Source: Leptospiraceae bacterium
Lineage (GTDB): Bacteria > Spirochaetota > Leptospiria > Leptospirales > Leptospiraceae
DNA length: 64,000 nucleotides
Assembly (NCBI GenBank): GCA_016708435.1
Contig: JADJFV010000031.1
Span: forward strand, 62,001 to 126,000
Reading direction: 5' to 3'
Made by a program: the position numbers and the translations under genes. The notes beneath the pieces were generated by a model that was given only the letters and a program-made list of their open reading frames with translations, did no database searches and was not told where the DNA came from. The number at the start of each line of letters is the position of its first letter. Position 1 is the first letter of the stretch. Shown piece by piece: positions 56,066 through 63,318 of this stretch.

Positions 56066-57549
56066 TATTCCACTCCATTCTTGACTGTTCTTAGATTTAT
56101 AAAAATTGGTTTGCCTGGATCTACCTTTACTTTGAAGTTTTCGGTTCTAGACTCACTATTATCCGTTCCAAATACTTTAAAGCTGAAATCATAGTCTCCA
56201 GCTTCAAGGAATACTCTCTTGACTTGAAAGTTAGAAGGTAGTAGTCTCCAGGATCTAGTATCTGGTTTTACTATTGCACCTGCAATTTTGCCTGCTGCAA
56301 ATCCAAACGCTGAATCATACGCTGCTTGTGCAGCTAATTTGCATATACTACCTCCTATTGCTCCTAACCTATCGCATTCATTCTTTGCTCTATCAAATGT
56401 TGACTGTGCGGCTTTCTTGGCAACTTCGGCAGCAATCATTGCGACTACAGCCTTGGTGGCTATAGAGGCTGCATTCTTTTTAACTTTAGCCTCATAATTC
56501 TCGTTAAAATTTTTCATTGCAATCTCTGAATAATCAGTAATAGATTCCATCTTACCGACTGACGTTCCATTAATAAAGATTTCTTGCGAAAGAGGGTTTA
56601 ATTCTTTCATTTGAAATTCTGGTATTGGATTCTCTGCTTGCCCGATTGCATACAGAACAGCGGAGGGAGTTAAGTTCATATCACCTATATTTTGTTTATT
56701 CAATTCTAACTGAATCATTTGAGATAAAATTTCTCTAAATACCGGCTCATCTCCTATCTTTCCTTTTGATTCTCTTGCTGCTGCCATACCAGCTTGATTG
56801 ATTACGACAATTTCGCCCATTTTTTTATTAAATGGAATACTCTGTAGATTTTTATCGTAAGAAGCTAATAGCTGTTTTCCGGCAGAATACTTTGCTTGAT
56901 CTCCAGCATTTTTTTCTTTAACGGCTAACATATATCTTTCTGCAAGCACGGTATCTGATTTCCCTAAAATCTGTTCAATGTTTTTCCATTCAACGCGAGA
57001 ATCATTGTATTTGCCTTGCTCTTCGCTAATGATTGCATCCATATAGCGTGCGATCACTATTTGTTTGTATTTTGCATCTGTGCCTTTCATAGAAGTAAGT
57101 TCAAAGTTTACTTTCTTAAATGCTCTCTTTGCATTTTCCAAATCATTTAATAGTGCATAATTTAACGCTATATAGAATTTAAGAATTACAATTTCAAAAC
57201 TTTCCGCTTCAAAATTATTCCATGAATCATTTAGCACAAAACTAGCAGTAGACGCTGTTACACTTGTCTTCTGACTATCTACAATTTCTTCGGCTTCTTT
57301 GAAAATTACATTGCTCTTATTGTAATCACCCATCGTATGTGCAACAATTCCGGCCTCTAGAAGATGAAGCAGTCGATCTCTCGAAGAAGATTCACTCACA
57401 TCATTTCGGTATGAATCCAGGGACGATTGGAAATCGCCATTTAAAAAAGCATTTTCCTTGGATTGTTGATAGCCACGAGTAGATTCTGAGCTACTTGAAC
57501 AATTGGCCATTAGGCTCACTAAAATTAGAAACAGGTAAAGAGGTTTCAT
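56065..57549 (-). CDS. COG3014-like TPR lipoprotein
   Basis: 494 residues with lipobox LMANC. The N-terminal 200 residues are TPR-like (AFLNGDFQSSLDSYRND, AGIVAHTMGDYNKSNVIF, YIALNYALLNDLENAKRAFKKV). GEIVVINQAGMAAARES and ELNPLSQEIFINGTSVGKMESI, then an alanine-rich segment with possible membrane association (TKAVVAMIAAEVAKKAAQ), fit the COG3014 family seen next to LpoB/FlgO-type lipoproteins. The C-terminus is a beta domain (DTRSWRLLPSNFQVKRVFL, AGDYDFSFKVF). Probably a periplasmic assembly factor for its neighbours. Confidence 0.75.
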   Translation of the reverse strand: MKPLYLFLILVSLMANCSSSSESTRGYQQSKENAFLNGDFQSSLDSYRNDVSESSSRDRLLHLLEAGIVAHTMGDYNKSNVIFKEAEEIVDSQKTSVTASTASFVLNDSWNNFEAESFEIVILKFYIALNYALLNDLENAKRAFKKVNFELTSMKGTDAKYKQIVIARYMDAIISEEQGKYNDSRVEWKNIEQILGKSDTVLAERYMLAVKEKNAGDQAKYSAGKQLLASYDKNLQSIPFNKKMGEIVVINQAGMAAARESKGKIGDEPVFREILSQMIQLELNKQNIGDMNLTPSAVLYAIGQAENPIPEFQMKELNPLSQEIFINGTSVGKMESITDYSEIAMKNFNENYEAKVKKNAASIATKAVVAMIAAEVAKKAAQSTFDRAKNECDRLGAIGGSICKLAAQAAYDSAFGFAAGKIAGAIVKPDTRSWRLLPSNFQVKRVFLEAGDYDFSFKVFGTDNSESRTENFKVKVDPGKPIFINLRTVKNGVE

Positions 57550-57570
57550 GTTGTTATCCTTTAATTGAAA

Positions 57571-58080
57571 TTATCTTCCGCAAATAGATGCAGACTTACA
57601 CGCGGTTAGGCTACCATAGCAGGATGAACTAGCTGAACAGGAATAGGGAGCACTTGAAGAACAACCATAAGTGGTTCCATAATAACTGCAGGTAGAGTTT
57701 CCAGAGCCTCCGCAAAGAGAAACAGATGCACAAGATGAATACGATGCATAGCAGGATGAACTTGCATAACAAGAATAAGGAGTGCTTGCAGAGCAACTTG
57801 AATAAATGCCAGATGTATTGCAGAATCCGCTACTCGTAGTAGTGGTTGTAGTTGTCGAAGTTGTTCCCGTAGAGCTTGAACCAGTTGAACCACCTCCCGT
57901 TGGACTTGCCAGTGGCGGCAAACCATTAGTTGTCAGTATTTTTAACAAAGCAAAGTTATTTACTTTTTTATCTCCATCATACGGCTTACGATCATTACAC
58001 GATAAAAGCATAACAACTAAGGCTGTTAGCCCAATCCGTATACAGTGGATTTTTATTTTCTGTTTATTTTTTAATCTCAT
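57571..58080 (-). CDS. Cys/Ser-rich repeat lipoprotein, first gene of the surface operon
   Basis: 169 residues with lipobox VMLLSC. A Gly/Ser/Thr-rich low-complexity linker (about residues 62-84, including a run of Thr) leads to two copies of a Cys-rich unit: one around SSCSASTPYSCYASSSCYAS, the other around GCSSSAPYSCSASSSCYGS, each ending in SxxLCG or SASICG. There are about 14 cysteines, which implies a disulphide-linked surface or secreted domain. The ATG follows GAGAGGG. The promoter upstream carries the LytTR-type block shared with the regulator gene. Family not recognised. Confidence 0.7.
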   Translation of the reverse strand: MRLKNKQKIKIHCIRIGLTALVVMLLSCNDRKPYDGDKKVNNFALLKILTTNGLPPLASPTGGGSTGSSSTGTTSTTTTTTTSSGFCNTSGIYSSCSASTPYSCYASSSCYASYSSCASVSLCGGSGNSTCSYYGTTYGCSSSAPYSCSASSSCYGSLTACKSASICGR

Positions 58081-58112
58081 ACTTCATCCCTCTCAACTTA
58101 ATAATGAGATTC

Positions 58113-58178
58113 ATTATAACCACAAAATTCCTTTGTCAAGGGTTCGAGAACGAACGGTAGTATTTGGGAACAAGCGGT
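58113..58178 (-). promoter_or_regulatory. Promoter of the surface operon with LytTR-type direct repeats
   Basis: Read on the minus strand: ACCGCT (58178-58173) and ACCGTT (58158-58153) head two half-sites of the form ACCGYTYGTTCYC, 20 bp apart. They are followed by TTGACA (58139-58134) and TATAAT (58118-58113), 33 bases before the ATG at 58080. The TTGACA-TATAAT spacing is 15, shorter than optimal, fitting an activator-dependent promoter. The whole block matches the one at 62301-62369. Confidence 0.7.
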
Positions 58179-58198
58179 AAAAGGAGACTAAACAAAGC

Positions 58199-58228
58199 CT
58201 AAATAATCTCTGCTAGACTAACAGTTTT
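58199..58228 (-). pseudogene. 3-prime relic of a third Uma2 gene
   Basis: Read on the minus strand this gives KTVSLAEII and a TAG stop, matching the NRSISLAEII end of the Uma2 gene at 58606. The flanking bases downstream (AGACTAAAC) also match those beyond the 58606 stop. Only the last ten codons are recognisable. Confidence 0.55.
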
Positions 58229-58263
58229 TATTAAAAATAGGGACTGTGTAAAAACATTCTTTT

Positions 58264-58350
58264 TACCACGAAGAGCACGAAGGACACGAAGAAAAAAACA
58301 AAATTTCCTAGGAAATTTTAACCTTCGCGAACTTTGTGTTCTTCGTGGTT
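58264..58350. repeat. CACGAAG/CTTCGTG palindromic repeat copy with a perfect inner palindrome
   Basis: ACCACGAAGAGCACGAAGG and ACACGAAG face TTCGCGAACTTTGTGTTC and TTCGTGGTT. At the centre, AAAATTTCCTAGGAAATTTT is a perfect 20-bp palindrome. Confidence 0.75.
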
Positions 58351-58397
58351 TATTAAAATCTTTGTTTTTACACAACCCCGATACAAAGACTTGTTAC

Positions 58398-58476
58398 CTA
58401 AGAGCCACATAGAAGGGACGTAAAAGCCACTTCATTGCCCTTTTCGGCTTCTATGTCGCTTTTATGTTACTCTTAG
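58398..58476. repeat. CATAGAAG/CTTCTATG palindromic repeat copy
   Basis: CTAAGAGCCACATAGAAGGG and AAAAGCC at the left face GGCTTCTATG and TTATGTTACTCTTAG at the right. Diverged copy of 16871-16931. Confidence 0.6.
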
Positions 58477-58605
58477 ATTGCCTTTAGTTGTAAGGTTATA
58501 CAAAAGCTAGTTAAACTTTTGGTAAAAAAGTTTTTACAATATAGTCAGGCGGAAAAGCAAAAGCGATACATGAGAACAAGATTTACAAGAAGACTAAACT
58601 ACAGT

Positions 58606-59160
58606 TTAAATAATCTCAGCGAGACTAATAGATCTATTGGTAAGAGGTAAAGGGATTTTTTCTTCTAGAGTGTGGGTGGTGTGTAATGTGTATTTGCCGC
58701 TTTCGGGATTTTGGAAGGCTTCGATTTTGTTGTTTTGTAAATCTAGAATCCAGTAGATGGAGATATTCGCGCTTGCGTAGATGTCTGCTTTAAGTAGGTC
58801 GTCTTCGAAGGAGCTAAAGGCAACTTCAACTACGAAGGCTGCGGTTTCGGGGTGTTTGTCTCCAAAGTCGTCATGGGTTCCGGATATCGTAGAAATATCA
58901 GGCTCTGGCTCAGAGTCTCCAATTGAGATTGGACTTTCCTGGAGCACGATAAATCTTTCTTCGATTACACTGGTTAGAATATCACGGAGCTTGTTCACGA
59001 CTTTTCTGTGTTTTGGGGAAATTGTCATTTTGTTTATGATGACTCCATGAATGAGTTCAGTATTGCGCCCAATCGCACCAGTCGCACCTAGCTTGTGGTA
59101 AGAATCTAAATCATACCGTAAGGCTTTATCTTTATACGACTTTTCAAGAATTGCGCTCAT
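58606..59160 (-). CDS. Uma2 family protein, copy 2
   Basis: 184 residues, the same length as copy 1 at 48382-48936 and similar along the whole length (MSAILEKSYKDKALRYDLDSY, NTELIHGVIINKMTISPKHR, EPEPDISTISG, VVEVAFSSFEDDLLKADIYA). The putative nuclease residues D, E and K/D-region are present, although the Lys of KANIYA is KADIYA here. Function of the family is not established. The two copies are direct repeats flanking the surface operon. Confidence 0.87.
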   Translation of the reverse strand: MSAILEKSYKDKALRYDLDSYHKLGATGAIGRNTELIHGVIINKMTISPKHRKVVNKLRDILTSVIEERFIVLQESPISIGDSEPEPDISTISGTHDDFGDKHPETAAFVVEVAFSSFEDDLLKADIYASANISIYWILDLQNNKIEAFQNPESGKYTLHTTHTLEEKIPLPLTNRSISLAEII

Positions 59161-59253
59161 ACTTAAGCTACCTTGAGCCTACTTTTCGTTCTTGTCAATA
59201 AAAAAATGGAACTACTCGACTGCGAACAATGGTTTACAAATAAGGATTTTACT

Positions 59254-59405
59254 GTCACCTCGAACATGCGAAGGCAAAGGTCGGCGAAAGCCAACAATGT
59301 CATTAAGTTAAGGATTATACAGTCATTTCGAACCTACGAAGGTGTTGGATTTGCGAATAAGCAAATGGGTGGACACATCAGTTTGTGCGAAGTGTGAGAA
59401 ATGAC
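59254..59405. repeat. GTCACCTCGAAC / GTCATTTCGAAC repeat cluster
   Basis: GTCACCTCGAACATGCGAAGG and, 68 bp on, GTCATTTCGAACCTACGAAGG are two direct copies of an arm. The inverse arm GTGCGAAGTGTGAGAAATGAC closes the second. Same family as 7714-7809. Confidence 0.65.
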
Positions 59406-59426
59406 CTTGTATCCGATAAGATGTCC

Positions 59427-59541
59427 TTTACTCATCTCCGGTCTAGCTCCGCTTATTTAGCCGCTATAGGTCCGGTCTAGTGTCGGTTAGAAACCGCTTA
59501 AGAGCGGATCTATAAGCGTAACTGGAGCGGCTATGAGTAAA
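59427..59541. repeat. 115-bp imperfect palindrome (MITE-like)
   Basis: TTTACTCATCTCCGG, CTCCGCTTAT and AGCCGCTATAGGTCCG at the left face CGGATCTATAAGCG and CTGGAGCGGCTATGAGTAAA at the right, with GTCGGTTAGAAACCGC near the centre. It looks like a single folded-back element. No target duplication was identified. Confidence 0.55.
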
Positions 59542-59627
59542 CGTTAACTAAAAGGATGGTAAAAGCCCACCATAATTTTCGAAAAATACTTTACACGTTA
59601 GGCACTAGAGGGAAATATCGGTTTACC

Positions 59628-61469
59628 ATGAAACCTGCATGTTTAAGAATATCCTTTCATTTGCACCTAATATTATTACTTGCGCCTATCGTTTCTCTCT
59701 TGGCAGAACCTCCAACTATTACACTTCATGAATCAGAAGGCACCTATTTTCTAATGGAGAATGCCGATTACCTCCTAGACAAAGAAAAGACGGCTAACCT
59801 AGAGTATGCGAAAAAAGAAGAAGCGAGGTTCCAACCAATAGGGAAATACTTTACTATTATAATAGAAAATACGGGAGTTTGGATCAAGTTCAAAATTAAA
59901 AATGGAGAGGATAAGAAGCAAGAATGGATCGCGGTTCCATCATTCACTTTTTTAGGGGAAAAATTCATTCTCCACCAGGCTTGTAGTGGCAAACTAGAAG
60001 TATTCTCTGCTGGTAGATCAATTCCAGAAATAGAAAGACGAGTCTATCGAAAGCATTCCCTTCATTCTTTTTTGATTTCCTTAGAACCAGGGGAAGAATG
60101 CAGTCTCTACCTTTATATGGAAGATAGAAATTTTAATTTACTAAATCTTATTCTACAGGATAAAGAAAGTTATTCGAATTATGAGTATTCTCTTTCTATG
60201 TATCTTGGGGCTTTCATTGGAATTGGATTAATGCTATTCTTCTACAATCTTTTTTTGCTTTTCTTCACCAAAGACAAAGCATATTTTTATTATATTCTAT
60301 TTGTTTTTATACATATCACTTATCAAACTATATACTATAGAGTTTTAAATGAGTATAATATTATTTATTCGGAATCATTTTTAAATTTTTGGATATCTAC
60401 CGGTTTTTGTTTTGTTGCGCCTTCCTTAATTTTATTTACAAATACACTTTTACAGTTAAATGATAAATATCCAAAAGTAAATATATTATTTAAACTTATA
60501 ATTGCTATCAATTTACTAGCCTATATTCCAATGGTAATCTGGGGATTTGAAGCAACAACTCACTCTACAACATTTCTAATTACAATTTTCCTACTTCCTT
60601 ATGTTGGGATTAAAGAATGGATGCGAGGAAATCGTTCCGCAAAGTATTTTACCATTGCATGGCTTACCTATTGTATCTTTGTATCCGCAGGATATTTAAA
60701 TGGACTCATGCATGTTCCCGTTTCCTGGAAGTATTCCTATCTTATGTTCTATCCAATCCTATTTGGCTCTGCTCTAGAGATGACTCTATTTTCCTTAGCG
60801 TTAGGCGATCGATACAACCAAATCCAGAAACGAAATGAATCGCAGACACTCCAGCTTTTAAAAGAAAAATTAAATTTAGAAGAAGAGCGGCATACAAGGC
60901 GTAAACTGGAAATGAACTTACTCAAGACCATCATTCAACCTCATTTTCTAATAAACTCTCTCAATTCTCTTGTTGGGCTAATCTGGGAAAGCCCCAAGAA
61001 AGCCGCTGATATGATTGTCGCTTTAGGTGCCGAGGTTCGTAATATCCTGGAAATTCCAGATGTCAAAGAAGTAACTCTTGCCAAAGAATTAGAATTTTGC
61101 GATGCTTATTTAAAAATCATGTCTCTTCGTTTAGAGGAAAACTACGCGTTATCCACAAAGGACCTAAGCGGAGACGAGAAAGTTCCTCCTCTTTTGTTTC
61201 ACACTCTCATCGAAAATGCATTTACCCATGCCAAAGGAAATTACTCTGGACTCAAATTTCATTTGCGTAAAGAACTCACAACTGATTCCCTACTCTATAC
61301 TTTTACTTCCACCTCCTCCGAGAAAAATTCTACTCCCTCTAACCGCATCGGCATCGGCACAAAATACATCCAAACCGCACTCGAAGAATTTTCCCCCGGT
61401 AGATGGAATGTCGATCAATTCTATGACAATGGACTTTGGGTTGTAAAAGTCGATGTGAAGAATGGTTAA
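59628..61469 (+). CDS. LytS-type histidine kinase with 7TMR-DISM sensor
   Basis: About 613 residues from ATG 59628, which gives a regular signal peptide (LHLILLLAPIVSLLAEPP); an ATG at 59556 would add 24 residues. The periplasmic 7TMR-DISMED2-like domain (about 30-185) has ENTGVWIKFKIKN and HSLHSFLISLEPGEECSLYLY. Seven membrane helices span about 195-395. A coiled coil leads to the His_kinase domain with the phospho-acceptor His439 in QPHFLINSLNSL and the ATPase N box LIENAFTHAK. The C-terminal G box is reduced (GIGTKYIQTAL). A typical partner of LytTR regulators; the regulator follows about 0.9 kb downstream with a toxin-antitoxin relic between. Confidence 0.88.
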   Translation: MKPACLRISFHLHLILLLAPIVSLLAEPPTITLHESEGTYFLMENADYLLDKEKTANLEYAKKEEARFQPIGKYFTIIIENTGVWIKFKIKNGEDKKQEWIAVPSFTFLGEKFILHQACSGKLEVFSAGRSIPEIERRVYRKHSLHSFLISLEPGEECSLYLYMEDRNFNLLNLILQDKESYSNYEYSLSMYLGAFIGIGLMLFFYNLFLLFFTKDKAYFYYILFVFIHITYQTIYYRVLNEYNIIYSESFLNFWISTGFCFVAPSLILFTNTLLQLNDKYPKVNILFKLIIAINLLAYIPMVIWGFEATTHSTTFLITIFLLPYVGIKEWMRGNRSAKYFTIAWLTYCIFVSAGYLNGLMHVPVSWKYSYLMFYPILFGSALEMTLFSLALGDRYNQIQKRNESQTLQLLKEKLNLEEERHTRRKLEMNLLKTIIQPHFLINSLNSLVGLIWESPKKAADMIVALGAEVRNILEIPDVKEVTLAKELEFCDAYLKIMSLRLEENYALSTKDLSGDEKVPPLLFHTLIENAFTHAKGNYSGLKFHLRKELTTDSLLYTFTSTSSEKNSTPSNRIGIGTKYIQTALEEFSPGRWNVDQFYDNGLWVVKVDVKNG

Positions 61470-61512
61470 TTTTTCGCTTGAGAAATTTCTTAATCAGTTT
61501 TATTATAGAGAT

Positions 61513-61824
61513 ATGGAAGAAATGCAAATCACTTTAATCAAGAAAACAATCAAAGATTTTTTTCCTGATTCGGAAATTATGCTTTTTGGATCTCGTGCCC
61601 GCAAAGAAAGCAACTCAAAAAGTGATTATGATATATTAATCAAAATATCCGAAACACTATCTATTCGTGAAAAAGTAACTCTATCCGAAAAAATTAGAAA
61701 AGTATTAGCTCAATCAAAAATTGATTCTGACATCATTATAAAAACCGAAGCCGAACTTCAAAAACAAAGTAAATTACATGGTCATTTAATTCGCAGTATT
61801 ATGAATGAGTTAATTCCTGTATGA
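61513..61824 (+). CDS. mntA: MNT-domain nucleotidyltransferase antitoxin (MntA-like)
   Basis: About 103 residues from ATG 61513 (MEEMQITLIKKTI); an ATG at 61462 inside the kinase gene would add 17 residues. The minimal nucleotidyltransferase motif GS-X10-DXD is exact: GSRARKESNSKSDYD. A short C-terminal helix (LQKQSKLHGHLIRSIM) follows. MntA proteins act as antitoxins by adenylylating the cognate HEPN toxin. Its TGA overlaps the ATG of the HEPN gene by 4 bases. The antitoxin is intact although the toxin is broken. Confidence 0.88.
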   Translation: MEEMQITLIKKTIKDFFPDSEIMLFGSRARKESNSKSDYDILIKISETLSIREKVTLSEKIRKVLAQSKIDSDIIIKTEAELQKQSKLHGHLIRSIMNELIPV

Positions 61825-62294
61825 ACCAAGATAAAAAGCAAAATATTCTAAATTGGTTTGCAAAAGCTGATGAAGACTTAGAGCGTGTCTGAGAAGATAT
61901 TATTCTATTCATAAAAGCTAAGCTCCAAGAGCCTCAAATATCCTTTTCAGACAGGCTCTTATATGCAACAGAAATTTTATTTAAGCATGATCCCAATTTC
62001 GTTCTAAATGTTATTGGCTTTCATTGCCAACAATCAGTAGAAAAATATTTAAAGGCATTTTTAATTTTTAAGGAGCACGATTTCGATTACAAACATAATC
62101 TAAATTACCTTCTCAATTTATGCTCTGACTTTGACACAGAATTTAAAAACATTGACGTTGGTAATCTAAGTAGGTTTGCAGTAGATCAACGTTATCCTGA
62201 CGAAGCCTATGAACCAAACATAGAAGAAGCATCTGGATATTTAGAAATTGCTAAAGCAATAAAAAAGTTAGTGCGAAGTAAAATTGTTTTTTAA
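61821..62294 (+). pseudogene. hepT: HEPN toxin gene disrupted by a MITE
   Basis: It begins MNQDKKQNILNWFAKADEDL. The element at 61881-61958 then adds Glu-Arg-Val and a TGA. After the element the frame resumes as YATEILFKHDPNFVLNVIGF, HCQQSVEKYLKAFL (the HEPN signature), NLNYLLNLC and RFAVDQRYPDEAYEPN, ending at TAA 62292-62294. Removing the element plus one TTA restores a continuous frame of about 130 codons (EDL-YATEIL). The toxin is thus probably inactive. It is of the HEPN type with RYPD rather than RX4HXY. Confidence 0.88.
61881..61958. mobile_element. 78-bp MITE with inverted ends and TTA target duplication
   Basis: The left end GAGCGTGTCTGAGAAGATA and the right end, read inverted, GAGCCTGTCTGAAAAGGATA match at about 16 of the first 19 positions. 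TTA flanks both sides (61878-61880 and 61959-61961). It has no coding capacity and must have been moved by a transposase elsewhere. Insertion splits the HEPN gene. Confidence 0.85.
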
Positions 62295-62303
62295 AACGAT
62301 ATT

Positions 62304-62369
62304 ACCGTTTGTTCCCAATTTTGACCGTTCATTCCCGAACCCTTGACAAATGAAAATTATGGTGTAAAA
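62304..62369 (+). promoter_or_regulatory. Promoter of the LytTR regulator gene with LytTR-type direct repeats
   Basis: ACCGTTTGTTCCCAA (from 62304) and ACCGTTCATTCCCGAA (from 62324) are direct repeats 20 bp apart. TTGACA lies at 62343-62348, 19 bases after the start of the second repeat, as at the surface operon. The -10 region (near 62363-62369, GTGTAAAAG) is poor. The ATG is at 62389. By hand count about 54 of 69 bases match the block at 58110-58180. Confidence 0.72.
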
Positions 62370-62388
62370 GCTTACTACTTAGGACACT

Positions 62389-63108
62389 ATGAAAGATTCA
62401 AAACAAGAAAATAATTCCCTGCTCAAAATATTAATAATAGAAGACGAGCCTGTATCTGCCAGATTCATAGAAGCAAGAGTCAGACAGTATTTTGCAAAAA
62501 AGAAAATATCTATCTTTCACGAAAAGAGTTTACTCGGGGCAGAAGCATTTTTAGAAGAAAAAGAAGTCGATTTGGTTTTACTCGATCTCCAACTTTACGG
62601 AGAAGACTCATTATCCGTTGCAGAGAATTTAAAAAATCACAATACGCAAATCATTATTATCTCCGGTCGTCTCGAAAAAGCAATCGACGCATTTGAATTT
62701 TCCGTTCTTGATTTTGTTCCAAAACCAATCGACGAGAATCGACTTTTTTTAGCTCTAGAGAAATTCAAAGAAAAGACCAAGTGGAAAAAAAACGGAAAGT
62801 ATCTTCTCTGTAAGACGGATGAGGAAATTAAACTTTTACCTTTCTCCGAAATCACCTATCTAAAAGGAGAAGGAAAGAAAACAATCATCCATTCCAAAAA
62901 ACAGCCCCCGATTACTCTGAAAAAAAACCTAAACGCAGTCAGCCAAAATCTTCCCGAAAATTTCTATCGAATCCACAAAGCCTATATTACTAGGATTGAG
63001 TATATTGATTCTATTCGCCTAAAACCCGAAACCCTTGCCGTCTTAAAAAACAAACAGACCATTCCCATTTCCAGAAGAATGCTAGTCGAACTACAAAACA
63101 TACTTTAA
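62389..63108 (+). CDS. LytTR-family response regulator
   Basis: 239 residues. The receiver domain (about 12-130) has the acidic pair EDE, phospho-Asp66 in LVLLDLQLY, and the Lys of FVPKPID. The LytTR DNA-binding domain (about 138-239) has YLLCKTDEEIKLLPFSEI, YLKGEGKKTIIHSK, NFYRIHKAYITRIEYIDSI and IPISRRMLVELQ. It is the likely partner of the LytS-type kinase upstream. The LytTR-type direct repeats in its own promoter imply autoregulation. No recognised gene lies directly downstream in its operon. Confidence 0.93.
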   Translation: MKDSKQENNSLLKILIIEDEPVSARFIEARVRQYFAKKKISIFHEKSLLGAEAFLEEKEVDLVLLDLQLYGEDSLSVAENLKNHNTQIIIISGRLEKAIDAFEFSVLDFVPKPIDENRLFLALEKFKEKTKWKKNGKYLLCKTDEEIKLLPFSEITYLKGEGKKTIIHSKKQPPITLKKNLNAVSQNLPENFYRIHKAYITRIEYIDSIRLKPETLAVLKNKQTIPISRRMLVELQNIL

Positions 63109-63318
63109 TCTTATTTATATGCCTCTGTGGCTATCCATATTCCCCTATTCTAAGCTTTTCTAGCCTAATTCTAAAAATAAACAGTAATTTTTTTTACAAA
63201 GCTAAATTAAGTTTGCAAAAGACCGATAATTTATAAAGGATAATACTTTACATATTTCCTATCGTAATTACTATTATCCAAAAAGAAATCGAATGAAGAT
63301 TTAAGGAAGAATGACTTT

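Larger units (their letters stand above)
58081..58605. other. 525-bp intergenic region between the surface operon and Uma2 copy 2
   Basis: It contains, in order, the LytTR-type promoter (58113-58178), the Uma2 relic (58199-58228) and two palindromic repeats (58264-58350 and 58398-58476). No open reading frame is supported. Confidence 0.7.
59161..59627. other. 467-bp intergenic region upstream of the LytS-type kinase
   Basis: It is filled mostly by two palindromic elements (59254-59405 and 59427-59541). No gene is supported; a 74-codon frame at 59173-59397 is read through the repeat and lacks a ribosome site. The kinase promoter must lie here, but I could not place it. Confidence 0.6.

Noticed and set aside
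59173..59397. A 74-codon rightward frame upstream of the kinase
   Set aside because: It runs through the GTCATTTCGAAC repeat and has no supporting signals.
59605..59625. A possible single LytTR half-site on the minus strand just before the kinase ATG
   Set aside because: Only one imperfect half-site and no second copy 20 bp away.
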